Assembly: GCF_964204645.1 (NCBI RefSeq)
Contig: NC_134031.1
Coordinates: 6,121,001-6,185,000 of the forward strand
Direction of reading: 5' to 3'
Length of the DNA stretch: 64,000 nt
Source of the DNA: Tubulanus polymorphus
Lineage: Eukaryota > Nemertea > Palaeonemertea > Tubulaniformes > Tubulanidae
In this document: piece by piece, positions 24,332 to 37,800 of the stretch
How positions within the stretch are numbered: the stretch's first letter is position 1
Layout: every line of letters starts with the position of its first letter
Program-made: the position numbers and the translations under genes
Notes under the pieces: generated by a model
Seen by the model: only the letters and a program-made list of their open reading frames with translations
Database searches by the model: none
Told to the model about the DNA's origin: nothing

Positions 24332-25245
24332 TATATCTTGACTCGTGAAAATGCACTGCTCATTCTTAATAGATAATTGCAAGGAAATTCAATGGAATTC
24401 GCTTGTACTATTTAGTCAATTGGTCTTAAAACCGATTACTTGTTCACGTATAGATATCACCGAAGTCGATAGTGTTTTTTTCTATAGATATGTTGTAGAA
24501 ATAAGAGTGAAATTACTATTAAGTTTTGTTATGAAAAATATCATATGATTTGTGTGTGAATTATCGGCCTGTAGAGAATCTACTCGGCCATAGTATTATT
24601 CAATTGTATGACATACAATGGAAACTAAAGTTGAAGATATTATATTTAAAATGCATGAAATTATATAACATAAATTGAAATATTCATTTTGTTCGGCTTG
24701 ATTTGTTTGTTGGCGGCCGATTTTTATATCTATTCGACTAGTGGTCAGAACTAATAACCGAATGCTCTTGATTTCCGAACTATTTCCAGAATGTAGTTTA
24801 GACTAACTGACATTCGGTTTCACTTAGTTCGACTATAGTCGACTAACTCAGATAACCAAAGTTGGCCCTGATTGGAGATTTTTTCTTTAAATGCTTTGAA
24901 GTTATTGAGACGAGAGACGAAGGCCGTTTCATTTGTGCTCTTCAGAAAAATTATCTACTTTCTTCTCAATTGCTGCATTTGGGGATTTCTTTCAATTCTT
25001 CCATCAATCTTCGACTCAGAAGAATGCCTATTCTGTCAATCCTCTACTAAGAATATTCTCTGTTGTCTGGAAGAGCACAATCAAAAAGTCGTCCAAGTAA
25101 AGGCTAGATTCTATCTTGAGTAATTCCTAGGTTATAGATAATTCCTTGGATGTTTTTAGAGGCATGTCCAGTAGAATTCTTGGCCTGTCACTGCAGCTAT
25201 GGGTGCTTGACTAATTTGCTACTGTTGGTAAGGTTGGAGTTGACA

Positions 25246-25373
25246 GGGGCCAGATGTTTATACGTTGGTTAAACATAACCAGTGGATAAATGCCATAGTA
25301 ATAATGAACTTTTGATAGTTACTATGTTAACTATCCACTGGTTAACCCTAACCAACTTTTGAGCTACTGGCCC
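25246..25373. mobile_element. Short MITE with GGGCCAG...CTGGCCC ends, copy 1
   Basis: About 128 bp. The outer ends are GGGGCCAG and CTACTGGCCC, with inverted TTGGTTAA...TTAACC...AACCAA and a palindromic middle (CCATAGTAA...TTACTATG). Relatives at 35748, 45301 and 55453. Confidence 0.75.
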
Positions 25374-25599
25374 TTGATCTGATATGACAGAAGAATGGCG
25401 AAAGCTAAGGCTGGAAAATGGCAGGATTCAAAGTACAATAGGTTTACAAGACCCAACGGATTAAGAATGAGGACAATCTATCGAAGCATCTTGGCCAAAC
25501 CAGTGTTTGTTTACGGTACGCAAGAAAAAGATTGTAGGATGCATCTACACTTAAAATGAGCAAATTTAAGTAACCCAGCATGTACGAAAAATTCATCAA

Positions 25600-25605
25600 T
25601 TTATT
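25600..25605 (-). terminator. Candidate WDR33 polyadenylation signal
   Basis: AATAAA on the minus strand about 290 bp past the WDR33 stop codon; no earlier canonical signal seen. Confidence 0.5.
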
Positions 25606-25893
25606 ACCGATGATCACATGTACAAAGTATCAATTTACAATAATACATCCCACAAATAGGTCACCTGTTCAAGTGCATGCAGCAGATACATATATATACA
25701 ACATTTAACACTGGTAACACGTTGATGTACAGTGTATTACAGTTCATTCACTGATCAGAAAAACCACGCAACGCCCTCTCTCTTTATCACATTCAAAATT
25801 GTTTATATCAACAGATACCAGACGGAAGAATATTATATAACCACTGACTGGTTCTACCGAACGAACGCTAACCCGCCCGAATTTTCAACTTCA

Positions 25894-28800
25894 TCAATGT
25901 CCACCTCTGGAGCCCCGCCATGTGGCTCCTCTACTGCCGCCGCCGCGATTCCAATCACCTCTACCCCTGACCGGGTTCGGTAACAACGAAACCCTGCCGC
26001 CTCGTTCACCCCCGCGCCCTCGGTCGCTTACGCCGCGACCGCCCCGCATACCACCACCGCCGCGGTCCATACCAGCCCCGCGTCCGCCGCGATCTAAACC
26101 GGAACGTAATCGCGGATCGACCGGGCCTCGATACGTATTACCGCCTCTCGTTGCGTCCTGCCCGCGACCTCGGCCTCTGAACCCACCTCGACTCGGCGGA
26201 CTGCTATAACTATTCGGACTGTCGCTCCATTGCGAATGACGAAAGTCGACGTCGCCGCCGGCCACCGGATCGTCCACACCCGGTCCTTCGTCCCACGTTC
26301 GTTTACGAATCAACGAACGCTCGTCGCGATCCGCGCCGCCTCCTCGGTCACCGTTGGCGTCAGGACGCTGGAAATTACTCGTCAACAACGACGGAACGTT
26401 CCGTTGATCCGACGACGACGACGACGATTTCTTGAAACGTAAATCCTCGTCTCTCGACGACGAGCCGCTGACGCGATGGTCGACATCTCGCGACGACGAC
26501 GACGCCGCGAGTCGCGCGTCGTAATCGCCGCGATACGAACCGCGGCGATCGACGTCCGCGCGACGATGATCGTGATCGGCGTTACCGCTGCCGAGCCGAT
26601 GATCGATGTCTTTTACGCGATCGTCTTTGTCGCGAGTTCGAATGTCTACGTCCTGATGATTCGATTCTGTACGCAACTCGTTCAAACCTTTATTAACCGA
26701 GTTGCCCAGCGATGGCGCCATCATTCCTGAAAATTTGAATAATAAACATTTAAAAATAAATATTCGTCCATGAATCGAATCACAGATCAGGGTGGCCACT
26801 TTCTAATGTTACAAATCCCATGACTTTTCCGCGATTTTTGTAAAAATACCCCGAGTGAATTAGAGAAATTTGTATTACTATTTTACATTGAATCATGTAC
26901 TGATAAAGAAACATGTGGTCAATAGCATTATCCAAATTCCCTGAGTTTTCCAAGGTTTTATTTTGACAAAATTTGTAAAATTCCTCGAGTTTTCCCTAAT
27001 TTTTCTAGATTTTTCGGATTCCCTTAGTTTTTCAGGTTTTCCAGCCCAATGGCCACCCTGCAGATGCACAGGAACTGGCCCCAATAACAAAAGTTCGTAG
27101 GCATCGAACACTTCAGTAGCTTAGCTTTACATCAAGCGACATTGTATAAACTAAATATACGAGTACGTCAAAATCGACTGTTTATATTTTTTGTTTTTGT
27201 TTTTTAAACGGCCTGTACTTACCCATCATAGCTGCCGGATGCGGCAACATGCTCGGGTGCGGGGGCATCATTCCCGGCTGCATCAAATTCATCATACCGG
27301 GCATCATACCCGGCATCATCCCCGGTGTTGAAAACATCGACTGCGTTTGTGGCTGCTGTTGTTGTTGTTGCTGCTGCTGCTGCTGTTGTTGTTGTTGAGG
27401 TTGTGGTACCCCGACTACGGCGGGCGGTAACTGCTGCGTTTCATTCGCGTCATCCGTATCTTTATCGGGATTCATGATTTTCTGCTGCATCATTTTTAAA
27501 TGCTGTTGTGCGGCGGCTCTTTGTTGTAACATCAACTGTTGCTGTTCGGCCGGTATCTCGATCTAACAATACGATATCGAAACATAAACGTTAGTTACTG
27601 ACTTGCGAACCTTTTGAATTATTGAACATGATGTACCTCACTATTTAAGAGTTAAATCTGCCCCAACGTTTTAATTGAAGAGACAAATATTAACCTCAAA
27701 ATGTGGAACTAAATCCTACTTTATCTTATTGTGTAAAAATTTTTTAAATTTAGGCTACAAAGAATTGATTCCTTGTTTCTCATTTCTGCTGAGCTTAAAA
27801 GTCTATTTACACTGTACATTCATTTCAATTAGGTTCAAGCCAACCATAACAGACAGAAAGAACTGTCTGTTATGGCAGCTAGAGAAATGAACTGATTACA
27901 AATTTTATTTCAGTTCACAAAATGTCCCTGCTGATTAGGAAAAACAAGGTATGATTTTTTGTTTAGCCTTTTTAAAGACCATTCACTATCATTGAGATAC
28001 TAGTAGTGTTGTAAATGGCTGCTAGATGGCGACGTTGTATTCTTACCTTTTCTTCTTTATCTGGAAAAAGGAAATTAAGGCATCATTATTTTTCATGTAA
28101 AAATAAATGAGAAAATGTATACGACACTCTATCAAAGATGTTAGGGCCAGTTTACAGAATCGTCACAAGTATCATTAGTTTAGAATCAAGTTATATTTCT
28201 GACAGAAATAAACCTTCGGGATGACTTTTAGAATTATCAGGGAAAATAGACAGCTATGTTCACAATTTTGTTCTAAAATAATCTGTGAAACTGCAATTCC
28301 CATAAAAATGTATCTATACGTTCAGAAATTCATCAGGGAAGAACACCCAGTAAATCGCTTCAATCACGCATCTGTAAAAGTTTTTTCAACTGCTTCGTTT
28401 GAAAAGCTGACCCCCCATTCACAATTCATTCTTCCACCACGATTCTACCCGAATTGACATCCCACAGCTGACCCTACCGACTCAAATCGACCCAGAGTGG
28501 TCGCACCAGACATACCGGTACCTTAAGGTTTTCATTCCCCTAAGAATTAGAAATAACCTAGTCTACGAAACCGTAAAACCAGAGCGGCCCAGACTAGGTT
28601 TATTTTATTCTTTACCTTTGGCGTGTAACGGAGCTCCTAATTTATCGTTGCTGCCGCCGTCGCTATCGCTACCATCGTCCGGTTCCATCGCCGGAGTTTG
28701 AATACCGGTTTCCCAATTCTCCTGGAATTTATGCGGCACCGGTTTCGTGACGGGCGGTTTTTTGTAAAACGACGACCGCGAACGAGACTCCTCTTTGATG

Positions 28801-31800
28801 ATCGCCGCCTTGTCCTCATCGGTCAGCTGTAATCCGGGAATCGAGTAGTCGGGCTTTTCTTCTTCGACGACTACGAAAAAATAACGAAAATCGTGTCGAT
28901 CTCAATTCGTTCATTCAACAATATCATGGTTACCACAGTAACATGAATCAAAAATTCCCAGGTTTTCTCCAAAGTATTTCATGGGTAATTTTTCAATTTT
29001 TCCAAATGGAAATGAACAAATGCCATCATGCTACAGTCAACATTTTAGCGGTGACTGGTTGATAAACGTGATTTTGCAAGGAAAATTGCTGAAGAAAGTT
29101 GCCCTTGGCAAATACAATACAATACACGAAACGTTCCATAAACGTTGAATTTTCCAAATATTTCCCTGATTTGAGGAAAATTTATCAAATTCCCAATTAT
29201 TTCCAAACTGGGAATTATCATATCAAAATTCCCTAGTTTTTCCCAATTTCCCTGTTCTGTGGGAACCATACAATATGTATAATGAGAATCCCACAATAAA
29301 GATGGGAAGGGAAAATAATAAAATCCAAAAATGTTTCCTTGAGCTGGTAGTTCATTCAACTAATAGTCATGTTCAGGAATAAGGGTTTTCTAGACCTTAT
29401 TATTTTCTCGTCTTTATTGTAGGATTCTCGTTATATTTACGTCTCAACAACACGGATATTGTGTTTTATCAATGTTGTTCATTCGATGCTTAGAACGTTA
29501 AGCACCTACAATACTGGCCATATCCCCGTATGGCACAACATTGATTTAATTGTAACTTTATCCCAATACATAATCACGACTAGGCATTAAGGCTGTAGGA
29601 GCATCATACCTAAACCCACTCGCTAAGTAGGTAGTGATGCCTAAAAACTTCCTTGGTGCAATTGGATTAATTACATATAAATCTTAACCCCTTCAGTGCA
29701 TGTACACCTGGCAGCATCTGTCATAGTGAAATAAATATTAGTAACTTACAATTCACTGAGGTGGACTTTTTAAAATTTTCAAATTATCTCCAGCGCTTTC
29801 GGGTATCAATTAGTCAGCAATAAAAGGGCTAAATCAACCCATAGAACAGAATTGAGGCAGAAATTCGCGATTTTTGTCTCGATTGCTTTGAAATATGTGA
29901 TGTTAAGTTATTTTTTGTTTACGTACCGGTCTCTTGAGCTTGAACCTGTTCGACTTGACCCATACCGGGAATGTGCGGTTCGTTCATGGTGTCGTCTGTG
30001 AAAAGAAAGTTTGGAATGATGAAAAAAATCACAAGCAAATTAAAACGAGATATCGATAATTTCGAGGCGGACGGCAACACTCACCGTACTCGTTATCGTC
30101 GAGAACGCCGGTCGGTAGTGTGTTCAGATTGTAACGGTCTCTCATCTTGTCTCCCGGTCGATTCCGTGTCCAGAATTTACTGTCGTCAAAAGAGAAAAAA
30201 GTTAACCAACAACAACCAAAACACGGTTTTCAACAATGATCCCTAGGTGAAAGTTCGAAACGTTCCTCCGTTTTTTAATTTCAAAAAAATCTTGTATAAT
30301 GAATTTTGCTTTCAAATTTGTACTTAGCGGATTTTCATTTTACAGCAATGATTATGTAATACAAAGTATTCATACTTGTAATACAACCAACAATATTTTT
30401 TACCAATACATTCGAACTGTGAAGAATGTTCACATACTAACTGACCAGAGTCAGTAAAAAGTTACATTTTTGTTAACTCAGTATTCCTGGTGATGTCTAT
30501 TAGGTTATAGTCCAAAAGTCGAATCGATAAGTCATTAGCTTAAAGGAAACTTTTCGGACTTGATTTTTCTCGTTATATTAGTGTGGGATTCTTAATTTAT
30601 TAAAAGTTACGTGCGTTTAAAGCTAGATTTTTGAAACTGCATAATTTGATGAATTTAGCATGTACGTAACAAGGTGGTGAGCCTATTCATATCATTTACC
30701 ATGGGGATATTATCCTAGGTTAACTTGATATATTAGGGGCATTCTACTATTTACTATACTTTCCGATAAATTATATATATTAGTATTGTCCTGATACCAT
30801 TTGTACTTATTACGTCAAAAACAACACGTTTAATATTTTTCCATCATAACTATGTATCCCGGACGTATATTTGCGTTAAAAAAATTTGTAAGCGCAAAGC
30901 AATTATCATCATCATCGTTATCATAACAATACCAGTACATACGTCGTGTGGTCGTTAGACCCAGACGCTAGAATATGTCCCATCGGATGCCACGTCGCCT
31001 CCCAAATCATGCCTTCATGAGCTTGCTCGATCACGCCTACTTCCTTCTCTATCCTGCAATAATCATACATAAACACGGCTCATACATGTCATACTAAGCC
31101 TGACGCATAAGTTTGCAGTTCTAAGCACTTTTGATAGTGAGTAGACACTTTTAACGAACTTTTTGCAAGGCAAAAGTTACATTTTCCTATCATTTACGAC
31201 CGCAGCTCTGATCCTATTCTGTTACATAAATAGAGTTATTGATGTCAAAAAAATAATTCGGAATACCAACAGTCCAAAAGTAAGCACTTAACGAGAACTT
31301 TTGGAAATTTTGCGAATAGTTTAGACTGTTTAAGAGTCTCGGTAAATATTCTCAGAAATAAGCACTTTAAGTAAGCACCGGCGTAAAACCAAACGTAAAT
31401 CAATTGTTATCATAATTGTACATCTTTAAGCAGATTTTCATGGCTGATGGCTGAGTAATTGAAAGCCATCGGTTTTTCGCACACAGGTCTTGTCAGACCT
31501 GCCAACATTGAGTTCAACTATGTTTGCATAATTCTGAATTTTGCCAGTAACATAGAGGAGTTTCTCACCAGTTCGACAGATTACGCAATGGTACCAAAAT
31601 GTCTGAATGTACTTTCCAAATTAGCCCGTAACGTATTGAAGTTTCCCAGTAACAGCACTGGTATCCCGCAATAACGCGGATTCGGTAACGCATGAATATT
31701 TAACTTGATAGTCTGGTTTAAATTTCTGGAGCCTGCATCTCTTCTGGGAATAGGCGGCGGCTTCATCATCAGCCGATAGAACAGCGATTTCCGATTCACT

Positions 31801-34800
31801 ATTGTTACAATCGTCCATTTTCCTTACTACAGATTTTACGCAATTTGGGTAATGTTTCAGAGCATCCACGAAATGGAAGTGATATTGGAAAGATACAAAA
31901 TGGCGGCTTTTTGAATAGCAGAAGGGACAGGGTTTAGGGTCTAGAGGGTCCAGAGAGTTAGGGTTAGGGTCAAGAGGCTCCAGAGGGTTAGGGTTAGGTT
32001 CCGTTACATATTATAATAGGGTAGGGTTAGGATGAGGCTATAAGTAGTTAGAAAGTTGCGACTCCTGGCAGCTTCAGCGATAGCGCTGGGGGGAAACGTT
32101 AGGCTAGCACTCTTGTGCTTGCGTTTTCGATTCCCAATTTTCGTGGATCTCTCTTAGAATTGTATTCGCGCATGCGCATTGGTTGTTTTGTGGATGCTCT
32201 GAAACATTACACAACTTGCGATTCTACAGAGACTGAACCAAGGCCTACTTCCGCTTTCCGAAGAAACTCGCCGCAGTTAGCACACCGATAAATGATTAGC
32301 AGGTGGCGTCACATGTCGGCTGGGGATTGTGCTATTAGATATTTCTATCGCCACTAACGAACTCAAACACGTAATTTATTAGACATAAAACAGAACATTG
32401 TAACATGTTTACAGTTCAATCGTGTTTTATGGACCAAAAACGGAACAATTTTTATTTTACTTTTTCCACCATATTTTTTTCATTCGGATCGGAACGTCGT
32501 ATTATTGACATGCCAAACGTAATGTAATACGGCGAAACCGTAACGGTTGGCAGGTCTGTCTCGTCAATCCAGAGGGTTCAATCAAATCCTGAAGGAATGA
32601 AAATTCTTACCCGACATTCCAGAACATGATCGATCCGTCAGATCCGCCGCTTACCAACAAACTCTCGTGTATCGGATGCCAATTAGCAGCTGAAATTCAA
32701 ATAAACCAACATACATGGTATACTTTCATAGTCTTCGAAGAAATATTGTTGCACGCTTATGGAAGGCATTTGGATTGCTCAAAGGGGTGGACAGTCAATT
32801 TACGGGAATATTTTACTGAGATAAGGATTTTAGTTAAATTATTAGCACGATTAACTGACTCCGGAGGTTTACTGAGTTAACCGGTACCTAGTAAGGAGGA
32901 ATTAACTGCATAAGACACACACAACAATTTAAATCAACTATTTCAGTGCACCTTAACGTGAGTGCGGTGTATAAATCGGCGATGGACTTAGCTTGTACAC
33001 CGGATAACGGTGTATTGGTGTATTAATATTGATGTAATTAGTTATATAATCTCTATTGAAAGATGGCAGCACCTGTCGAAAATGTTGAAATATTAGTAAC
33101 TAACTATACACCGCACCGTGGTGTTGATGCACAAAAGCGGTGTGCCCATGGAATCGTTAAAATTTTTAAAAATATCTCCAGCATTTTCAGATATTAATTA
33201 GTCAGCATTGAAAGGGTCAATATTGTGTCTAACATTAATGACTTCCTTAGATAAATATACATTATCGGGGTACTGCTAACTTTCAGTATGAAACCATGTC
33301 CCCGGTGTATGCAGCTATTCGCACGTCCTCACAATATACTTACTTATTACTTCCTTTTTGTGCCCTTTGAACGTTTGTACTTCTTCTTTCAGATTTCGCA
33401 GATCGAATAATTTCAGCAAATGATCGCGAGACGCCGTGACGAACCAGCGGCCGTTTCGGTTCCATTTCACGTCCATGCACGTGTTCTTGTGCGCATGCCT
33501 ACATAAATAATCTTGATTAATCAACATATATTTCAGAGAGTAAAATCATTATTTTTCCACAATCACGTTTATGCCTCCAGGAAAGGAGTTGACCTGAATA
33601 ATATTTTTTACTACATTATATACAAAGCCTTACTCGCATAAGATCCGACCCGATCGTCGGGTTGTAAGGAATCGGCAACCAGTCGCCGATTTTTCAGTTG
33701 GGGAACTTTTGCGAAATGAATGAACTCAAGATTGTTAAAACTGATCGCAGACCAGTTGTAAACCGATCGGACCAGGACCGATCATAAGGTTGTAGCCAAT
33801 GAACAGCGATGTACACATTACATGACTTAAGCGTTCGGGTCAAAATGATCGCGGTTCTCAGGTGACCCGAGTATAGCTAAGATCCGACAAACGAGTCATA
33901 GCCGAATCAGTGACTCGTCCTCGCGATGTGGCACGATTGTTCTAAAGAATCGTAGACGATAGGATCAGATCTTAGTTCGACCCGAGTTTAGCTTAACTTG
34001 ACCGAGCAAAATTTGGCCTACTTCAGTGGAACCCCGTTATAACGAATTCGCATATCAACGATTTATCAGTTATCACAAACCTAGAATTACGTCCCAAACT
34101 GGATTATTTCATAATTTCATACTGAATATTTAACGAACCATCGATCAACAGAAACAAATCTGCTGGAAATCCCCTGAAATTCTTTGTAACAAGGTTCCAC
34201 ACATCAGGCACCGTAGTTTTTTATTGTTGGTGATATCTAGAATTCAAGTCTGTATTCATAGTATGCTAGATTTACTGCACGTAAGGGCGTAAACACTTAC
34301 AACGTAGCGAGACCGGTACCAGTTCGCGGGTCCCATAATTTGATAGGCTGTTGACTGTCCTTGCTGCCGGATATCATGAGACATTTTTGAGGATGCCACG
34401 CAACGCACTTCACATCAGCTCCATGACCTATACGTACAGTCATTCAATGAAATTCTCAAGTTCACAATCACAAATGGCAAGTCTTATCAAATGAGATATA
34501 ATTCTAACAATTCATAAGTGAATAATCATGCGAGGGTTTTTATCGCGGGCGCAAATTGCAATTGATTCTTCAACAAACTGGGCCTGGCTTTCCCTTTCGT
34601 GATATGGGGTCAAAACCCAGTATGTTCAGAGACTGGATGAAGCTATGAAGCCTGGCCCTCGTAGGCCAGGTGCACAGGTATTTGCGTATTGGAATATGAA
34701 ATCATCATTAGCCAATCAAAAAATCTCGTTTGATATCAAGTTGATAATTTTACAAACAAGAGCAAATATAAGTTGCGATCGCACGGAGACGATTTGGCCC

Positions 34801-37800
34801 GTGCCTAATTTAGAGCGGGCATTCACATGAAAACCACTCACTTGATACTAAACAGTGTTTTAACAAAGCGAAGTGAGTCAGTTGCAATTCACACGCAATA
34901 ATTTGATCCGTACTAGAATTTGGCTCAGGCCTGGTCTGGAGGCACAGGTCTGTTTGGCACCCATGTTTGAATCTGGCCTGGTCTGAAGGCAAGGGTCTGT
35001 TTGGCACCCATGTGAATGGCTGTTCCGGGCAAAATACGCTGGTGTGAACGCGACTATACATGATAGGAAATCCAATCAGGTCGGCACATGGCCCCTAAGT
35101 CAAAATCCAACAGTGAGGTTTTTCACTCGCTATGCGCTATCCGCATTATTTGTTGTGGGTTAGAATTAGACTTGATGAGGGAAATACTGGAAAATCACCG
35201 TGCGCATAACTGATTCCTGGTGTTGACGTATGGATATCATATCTACGTAACCAGTAATTTTATCTAATGGTAGTTCAGCTTATAGCTACAGGGCCACTTC
35301 ATTTAACCTATTGGTACATAGTCATTTAACCTATTGGTACATGGTCATTTAACCCATTGGTACATGGTCATTTAAACTATTGGTACATGGAGAATGGAGC
35401 TTGCACCGAGATAAAAATAAATACCATAAATACCATCACGTAGGTGTCAATTGGCAGCCCAGAACCAACCCTTCACACACTGACCTTCCAAGTACCGTGA
35501 AGTCTTGTGGGTCATTTAATGAGGTTACTAAGTATTGTCAAGTCTTGTGGGTCATTTTATGAAGTAACTTAAGTATGAAGTTTGTAGTTCTAATTAATGG
35601 GGGTGAAAATTTCTGTGGACCTTCGCAAAGGAGGAACACAGGTAAAGCCTTGCCACTAACAAATTGGGGATGGGTGCAGGCATCAGATTAGTTATCCCCT
35701 GCATGAGTAACACTTCACTAGCAGGCTTTAGATCCAGGTGGAGATCAGGGGCCAGTTGCTCTAAAGTTGGTTAGAATTAAACAGTGGATTTAGTTGACAA
35801 AGTGACAATTGAAATTTCATTGTTACGATGGCATTTTTCCATCGATTATCTTTCACAAACTTTTGAGCGACTGCCCCCCCGCCCGAGGGCTGGTTCTTTA
35901 AAACATATTTAGCTCAGGCAAATAATAAGTAGTGTATTTGCACTGTTTCTTTTGACAGCTTTCCAGAATTTCCAATGTCGTTTTTTTTACAGAAATTGCC
36001 CCTCTTACACTTCTTTGCGACAAAAAATCATGCCCTTTTCGTAAAGAAACCGCCTTTGGGTAAATGGGGCGTTCAAAATTTTGAGGGTTTTACGAAAGTC
36101 TCGTAAGACCCCCTGGATCTACCGCCTGTTGTTTACTAGAATACGAGTTTGAAAAAAGAAATAATCGGATAGAACTTACCTCTCAGTATTCTCTCTTCCG
36201 TACATCGTAAGAAATCCCATACACGGACGGTTCCATCGTCGGAACACGACGCAAATTTAGAATCGGATGGACAGAAACTGCGAAATAAATTGCCATCGAA
36301 AACTCAAAAACACTATCGAATAAACAATCGGAATATTTCATTACATCTATTTATTTCATTTTCGTCGAGAACCTATAGATACAGCTCATCGCCCGAAAGC
36401 GTACGTTTTATATTTTATTTTCAATTCCTTTAGCTCTGGTCGCGGTATATATAAACTGAAATAGCACGGACTTGGTGCTGCCTGAAAGGACTCAGCTAAA
36501 GGACTAGAGCGCCGTTCACACACAGCGCGATCAAAACTAGCGCCAAGGCAGATATGAATGGCTTCAACGTTTACAGTTCATTCTAAATACAGTAGAACTC
36601 ACTTGATCCGGATACCTAGACTGCACCCAGATTTCTCTGAATTTAGTGAAATCTGTTTTCAGATAATCGTTGATGCGGATCCAGGTAAAATGGACCAAAC
36701 ATCCCATCCAAATTAGATGATAACCCGAATTATTGTGAGTTTTACTGTATTATGAAATTGTGAACGCCAGACCTGTCCTAAAGAAACGAGCGCGACCATA
36801 GCTATTATCATAATCATTTCTAATTCGATTTACGATGCGCGAGCTGTACGAATAGGTTCGAGGGTCTTTAATAAGGGCCAATAAATGTCGGTTCTCAATT
36901 CATCCGAAAAAGCTCCTCTCTAAAACAATCCAAAACTGAATCCACCACATGTATCCGACTTCAACCGATTCAAATAAAAACATAATACAGTCAAACCCTC
37001 TTAATCCAGATCAGTATAAGGTCCTATAACGAGGGTGCCAATGATAATTGATATTATACAATGCTGATATTATTACCCATAGCCTATATCTATTTGTTCC
37101 CTAGGAAGGAAAGTGACATACAAGCTGTTAATCAGTATAGTACCAGTTAGCCTATAACATATCCAACTAAAATGATACATTTTTGGAAAATGAACCTCAA
37201 GGGCCATTGATTCACTAAAAGCTAGCACAGGGCTGCCAACCGCTGAAAAGTGCTATCGGTAACAAATTGAATTTTTTCATTTCATTGAAATATGAAAGAA
37301 AATGTTCAAATTAATCAATAATCATTAAGACCCTCTCGGTAACATCTTTCATATTTCTGTATGCATCGAACAAATCGAATCAGTATTCCGCATTATAGAA
37401 TACTAACAAATACTGAAAATCGGGAAGTTAGCTAGCAATTACCCGAGGCAGGGACAAATATAATGGTAATTTAGTTTTACTACCCCAAAATCAAATTCAT
37501 AACTTTTTTGCCATTAATTCCTCTAGGGAGGAAAGGCCAAATGAAACCTAGCCCAAACCGAATTAAGCGCGTTTGACTGTACAAGCACGAACAATTCCAA
37601 ACCAACTTATCAGTCCTATCTATCAAATGCACAACAAGCCAAAATCATTTTTGTGGGGATTCATCTGTTTATTGGCTCGAAAATTCATCGTACAAATCAG
37701 TGTATGAAAAATCAAGATTATCAGATGAATCAAATACTCTATACGAACCCCCGCCCTAAAATTTATTAACCCACCTGACAACAAAATCATTAATATATAT

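Larger units (their letters stand above)
21990..25245. other. Zinc-finger 3' UTR and intergenic DNA
   Basis: No coding exon. ATTAAA-type polyadenylation signals occur near 23297, 23844 and 23882, so the 3' UTR of the plus-strand zinc-finger gene may extend to about 23.3-23.9 kb (inferred). The transposon copies at 22056 and 24075 lie here. The zinc-finger gene and WDR33 are convergent across this region. Confidence 0.45.

Noticed and set aside
25922-26730. Plus-strand Pro/Arg-rich frames opposite the WDR33 last exon
   Set aside because: They are complements of the RGG and Ser/Asp-rich exon, which joins in phase with upstream WDR33 exons.
31928-32034. True telomere or chromosome end
   Set aside because: The TTAGGG-like units are few and degenerate and lie inside a WDR33 intron with coding exons on both sides.
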